Assembly: GCA_003537755.1 (NCBI GenBank)
Contig: DPQS01000019.1
Span: 5,707-12,475, forward strand
DNA from: Clostridiales bacterium
GTDB lineage: Bacteria > Bacillota > Clostridia > Christensenellales > CAG-314
Direction: 5' to 3'
DNA length: 6,769 nucleotides
The position numbers and the translations under genes were made by a program. Below the pieces are notes generated by a model. That model did not search any database. It was given only the letters and a program-made list of their open reading frames with translations, and had not been told where the DNA came from. Positions 5,455 through 6,769 of this stretch are shown here, one piece after another. The number at the start of each line of letters is the position of its first letter. The stretch's first letter is position 1.

Positions 5455-6718
5455 TGTAACAAAAAAACATATACGTATGCAAAAAATTGCGTTAATTTAC
5501 GTCGATTTACCCAATTGTGACAAGCAAGCCGACCTTGCCGAACTTGAAGGTTTGTGCGCTACTGCCGAAGCAAAAATTGTACTTACCGCCGAGCAAAAAC
5601 GCAATTACGTTGATCCGCAAAGCGTAATCGGCATAGGCAAAATCGACGAAATCAAGGCGGCTATTGCAATGTTTGACGACACTGACGACGAAATAGATCT
5701 TGTTTTGTTCAATGTCAACCTCAGCGCGCCGCAACGCGCCACACTTGAAAAAAGTCTTGACAAGCCCGTAATCGATCGAATCGACCTGATACTTGACATC
5801 TTTGCCATGCGTGCCGCCACAGCAGAAGGCAAAACGCAAGTCGAGCTTGCGCAACTTTCCTACAACATTGCCACACGCCCGGACAACAGCAAATTGTCGC
5901 GCCAAGGCGGCGGCATAGGTACGCGCGGACCGGGCGAAACCAAACTGGAAACAAACAAACGCGCCATACGCGAGCGCATGCGCAAACTTCGTGAAGAACT
6001 GGACAAAATTGCCGCACACCGCGACGTTACGCGCAAACGCCGCCTTGCCAACAAGGCATTTGTGGTCGCCCTTGTCGGTTACACCAACGCAGGCAAATCA
6101 ACCCTTTTCAATCGCCTGTGCGGGCAGGACGTTTACGCCGACGACAAGTTGTTTGCAACCCTCGACACCACCGTTCGCCGCGCCAACGTTGACGGCATGG
6201 AACTGCTGTTTACCGACACTGTCGGCTTCATAAACAATCTGCCGCACCAATTGGTTGACGCATTCAAGTCTACCCTCGAAGAAACGACATACGCCGACCT
6301 TGTGTTGCACGTGCTGGACGTCTCCGACAAAAACCTCGACATGCACATAGACGTAACGGAAAACATTCTTGCCCAACTGAACGTTACCGCGCCCATTGTG
6401 CGTGTTTACAACAAATGCGACCTGCCACACCCGTATTTTACAGGGTCGGAATCGCTCAGCGGTTTATTTGTCTCGGCAAAAACAGGGAAGGGCATCGATG
6501 AACTGAACGGAATAATTTCAAATTTTTTAACAAACTGCTACGCGCACATCACACTGAGCGTACCGTTTTCCGACTACGGCAATGTAATGTCGGCATTGTC
6601 TGCAATAGGTGCGACTTCAGAGCCTTTGACCGACGAAAACAACACAAACGGTATAACGCTGGACGTTGTACTTCGCCGCAAATATCTGGACAAATTTTTG
6701 CAGTATATAGTTATTTAA
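5435..6718 (+). CDS. hflX: GTPase HflX (ribosome-associated, ribosome-splitting GTPase)
   Basis: The protein is 427 aa, typical for HflX. The N-terminal HflX domain carries GIGKIDEI and the signature DRIDLILDIFAMRAATAEGKTQVELAQL, then RQGGGIGTRGPGETKLE (residues 156-172), followed by a charged helical linker. The G domain has G1 GYTNAGKST (215-223), G2 in LFATLDTTVRR, G3 DTVGF (261-265), G4 NKCD (326-329) and G5 SAK (347-349), so nucleotide binding is intact. Family members bind the 50S subunit and split stalled 70S ribosomes under stress, notably heat. ATG 5435 is chosen because translation could couple with the overlapping recombinase gene; ATG 5444 and 5477 are in-frame alternatives, and none has a strong ribosome site (a weak GAG is at 5421-5423). 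It is expressed with the recombinase, as no promoter is seen between them. Confidence 0.95.
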   Translation: MTKMTTDVTKKHIRMQKIALIYVDLPNCDKQADLAELEGLCATAEAKIVLTAEQKRNYVDPQSVIGIGKIDEIKAAIAMFDDTDDEIDLVLFNVNLSAPQRATLEKSLDKPVIDRIDLILDIFAMRAATAEGKTQVELAQLSYNIATRPDNSKLSRQGGGIGTRGPGETKLETNKRAIRERMRKLREELDKIAAHRDVTRKRRLANKAFVVALVGYTNAGKSTLFNRLCGQDVYADDKLFATLDTTVRRANVDGMELLFTDTVGFINNLPHQLVDAFKSTLEETTYADLVLHVLDVSDKNLDMHIDVTENILAQLNVTAPIVRVYNKCDLPHPYFTGSESLSGLFVSAKTGKGIDELNGIISNFLTNCYAHITLSVPFSDYGNVMSALSAIGATSEPLTDENNTNGITLDVVLRRKYLDKFLQYIVI

Positions 6719-6723
6719 TTTTT

Positions 6724-6752
6724 TTGACTGAAAATATTTTTATGAATATATT
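6724..6752 (+). promoter_or_regulatory. sigma-A-type promoter for a gene beyond the window
   Basis: TTGACT (6724-6729) and TATATT (6747-6752) are separated by exactly 17 bp, starting 6 nt after the hflX stop. Transcription would begin near 6759. A purine-rich GAAGGGA (6761-6767) close to the window edge could be a leader element or a ribosome site. It implies that the next gene is a separate transcription unit on the + strand. Confidence 0.65.
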
Positions 6753-6769
6753 TCGGGGCGAAGGGAACT

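Overview
The window looks like a chromosomal fragment of a low-to-mid G+C bacterium of the Bacillota, most likely an uncultured Clostridia-type organism. The evidence is the gene content and order. mutL, miaA, a ynbB-type 'aluminium resistance / methionine gamma-lyase family' gene and hflX belong to a neighbourhood well known from Bacillota. The promoters are sigma-A-like and the non-coding DNA is AT-rich. No phage, plasmid or CRISPR features are visible, and species-level placement is not possible from this sequence alone.

Layout, all genes on the + strand: (1) The 3' part of mutL (1-843) overlaps the start of miaA (840-1763) by 4 nt, so the two are probably translated together. (2) A 243-nt spacer (1764-2006) holds a weak terminator candidate, an imperfect direct repeat and a striking 62-nt near-palindrome just ahead of the next gene. 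hfq, which often follows miaA in this group, is absent. (3) A PLP-dependent ynbB-family enzyme occupies 2007-3233. (4) A 1.1-kb AT-rich spacer without a convincing gene (3234-4356) is dense in structure. It holds a 273-bp segment bounded by inverted terminal repeats (MITE-like), three degenerate small hairpins, a cluster of long inverted repeats, short direct repeats and a near-consensus promoter. (5) A tyrosine recombinase of the XerC/XerD type (4357-5454) overlaps hflX (5435-6718) by 20 nt. They form a two-gene operon driven by the promoter at 4271-4299. (6) A second near-consensus promoter (6724-6752) points out of the window towards an unseen downstream gene.

Functionally the genes are housekeeping: mismatch repair (MutL), tRNA A37 isopentenylation (MiaA), a PLP enzyme of uncertain substrate, DNA site-specific recombination (Xer-like) and ribosome rescue or splitting (HflX). 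The unusual material is the non-coding DNA between the two gene blocks, plus a change in GC skew from G-rich (mutL-miaA) to C-rich (xer-hflX) along one coding strand. Together these suggest a rearrangement, element insertion or replichore boundary between miaA and the recombinase. No undescribed protein system is visible; the best candidates for something new are the structured spacer elements.
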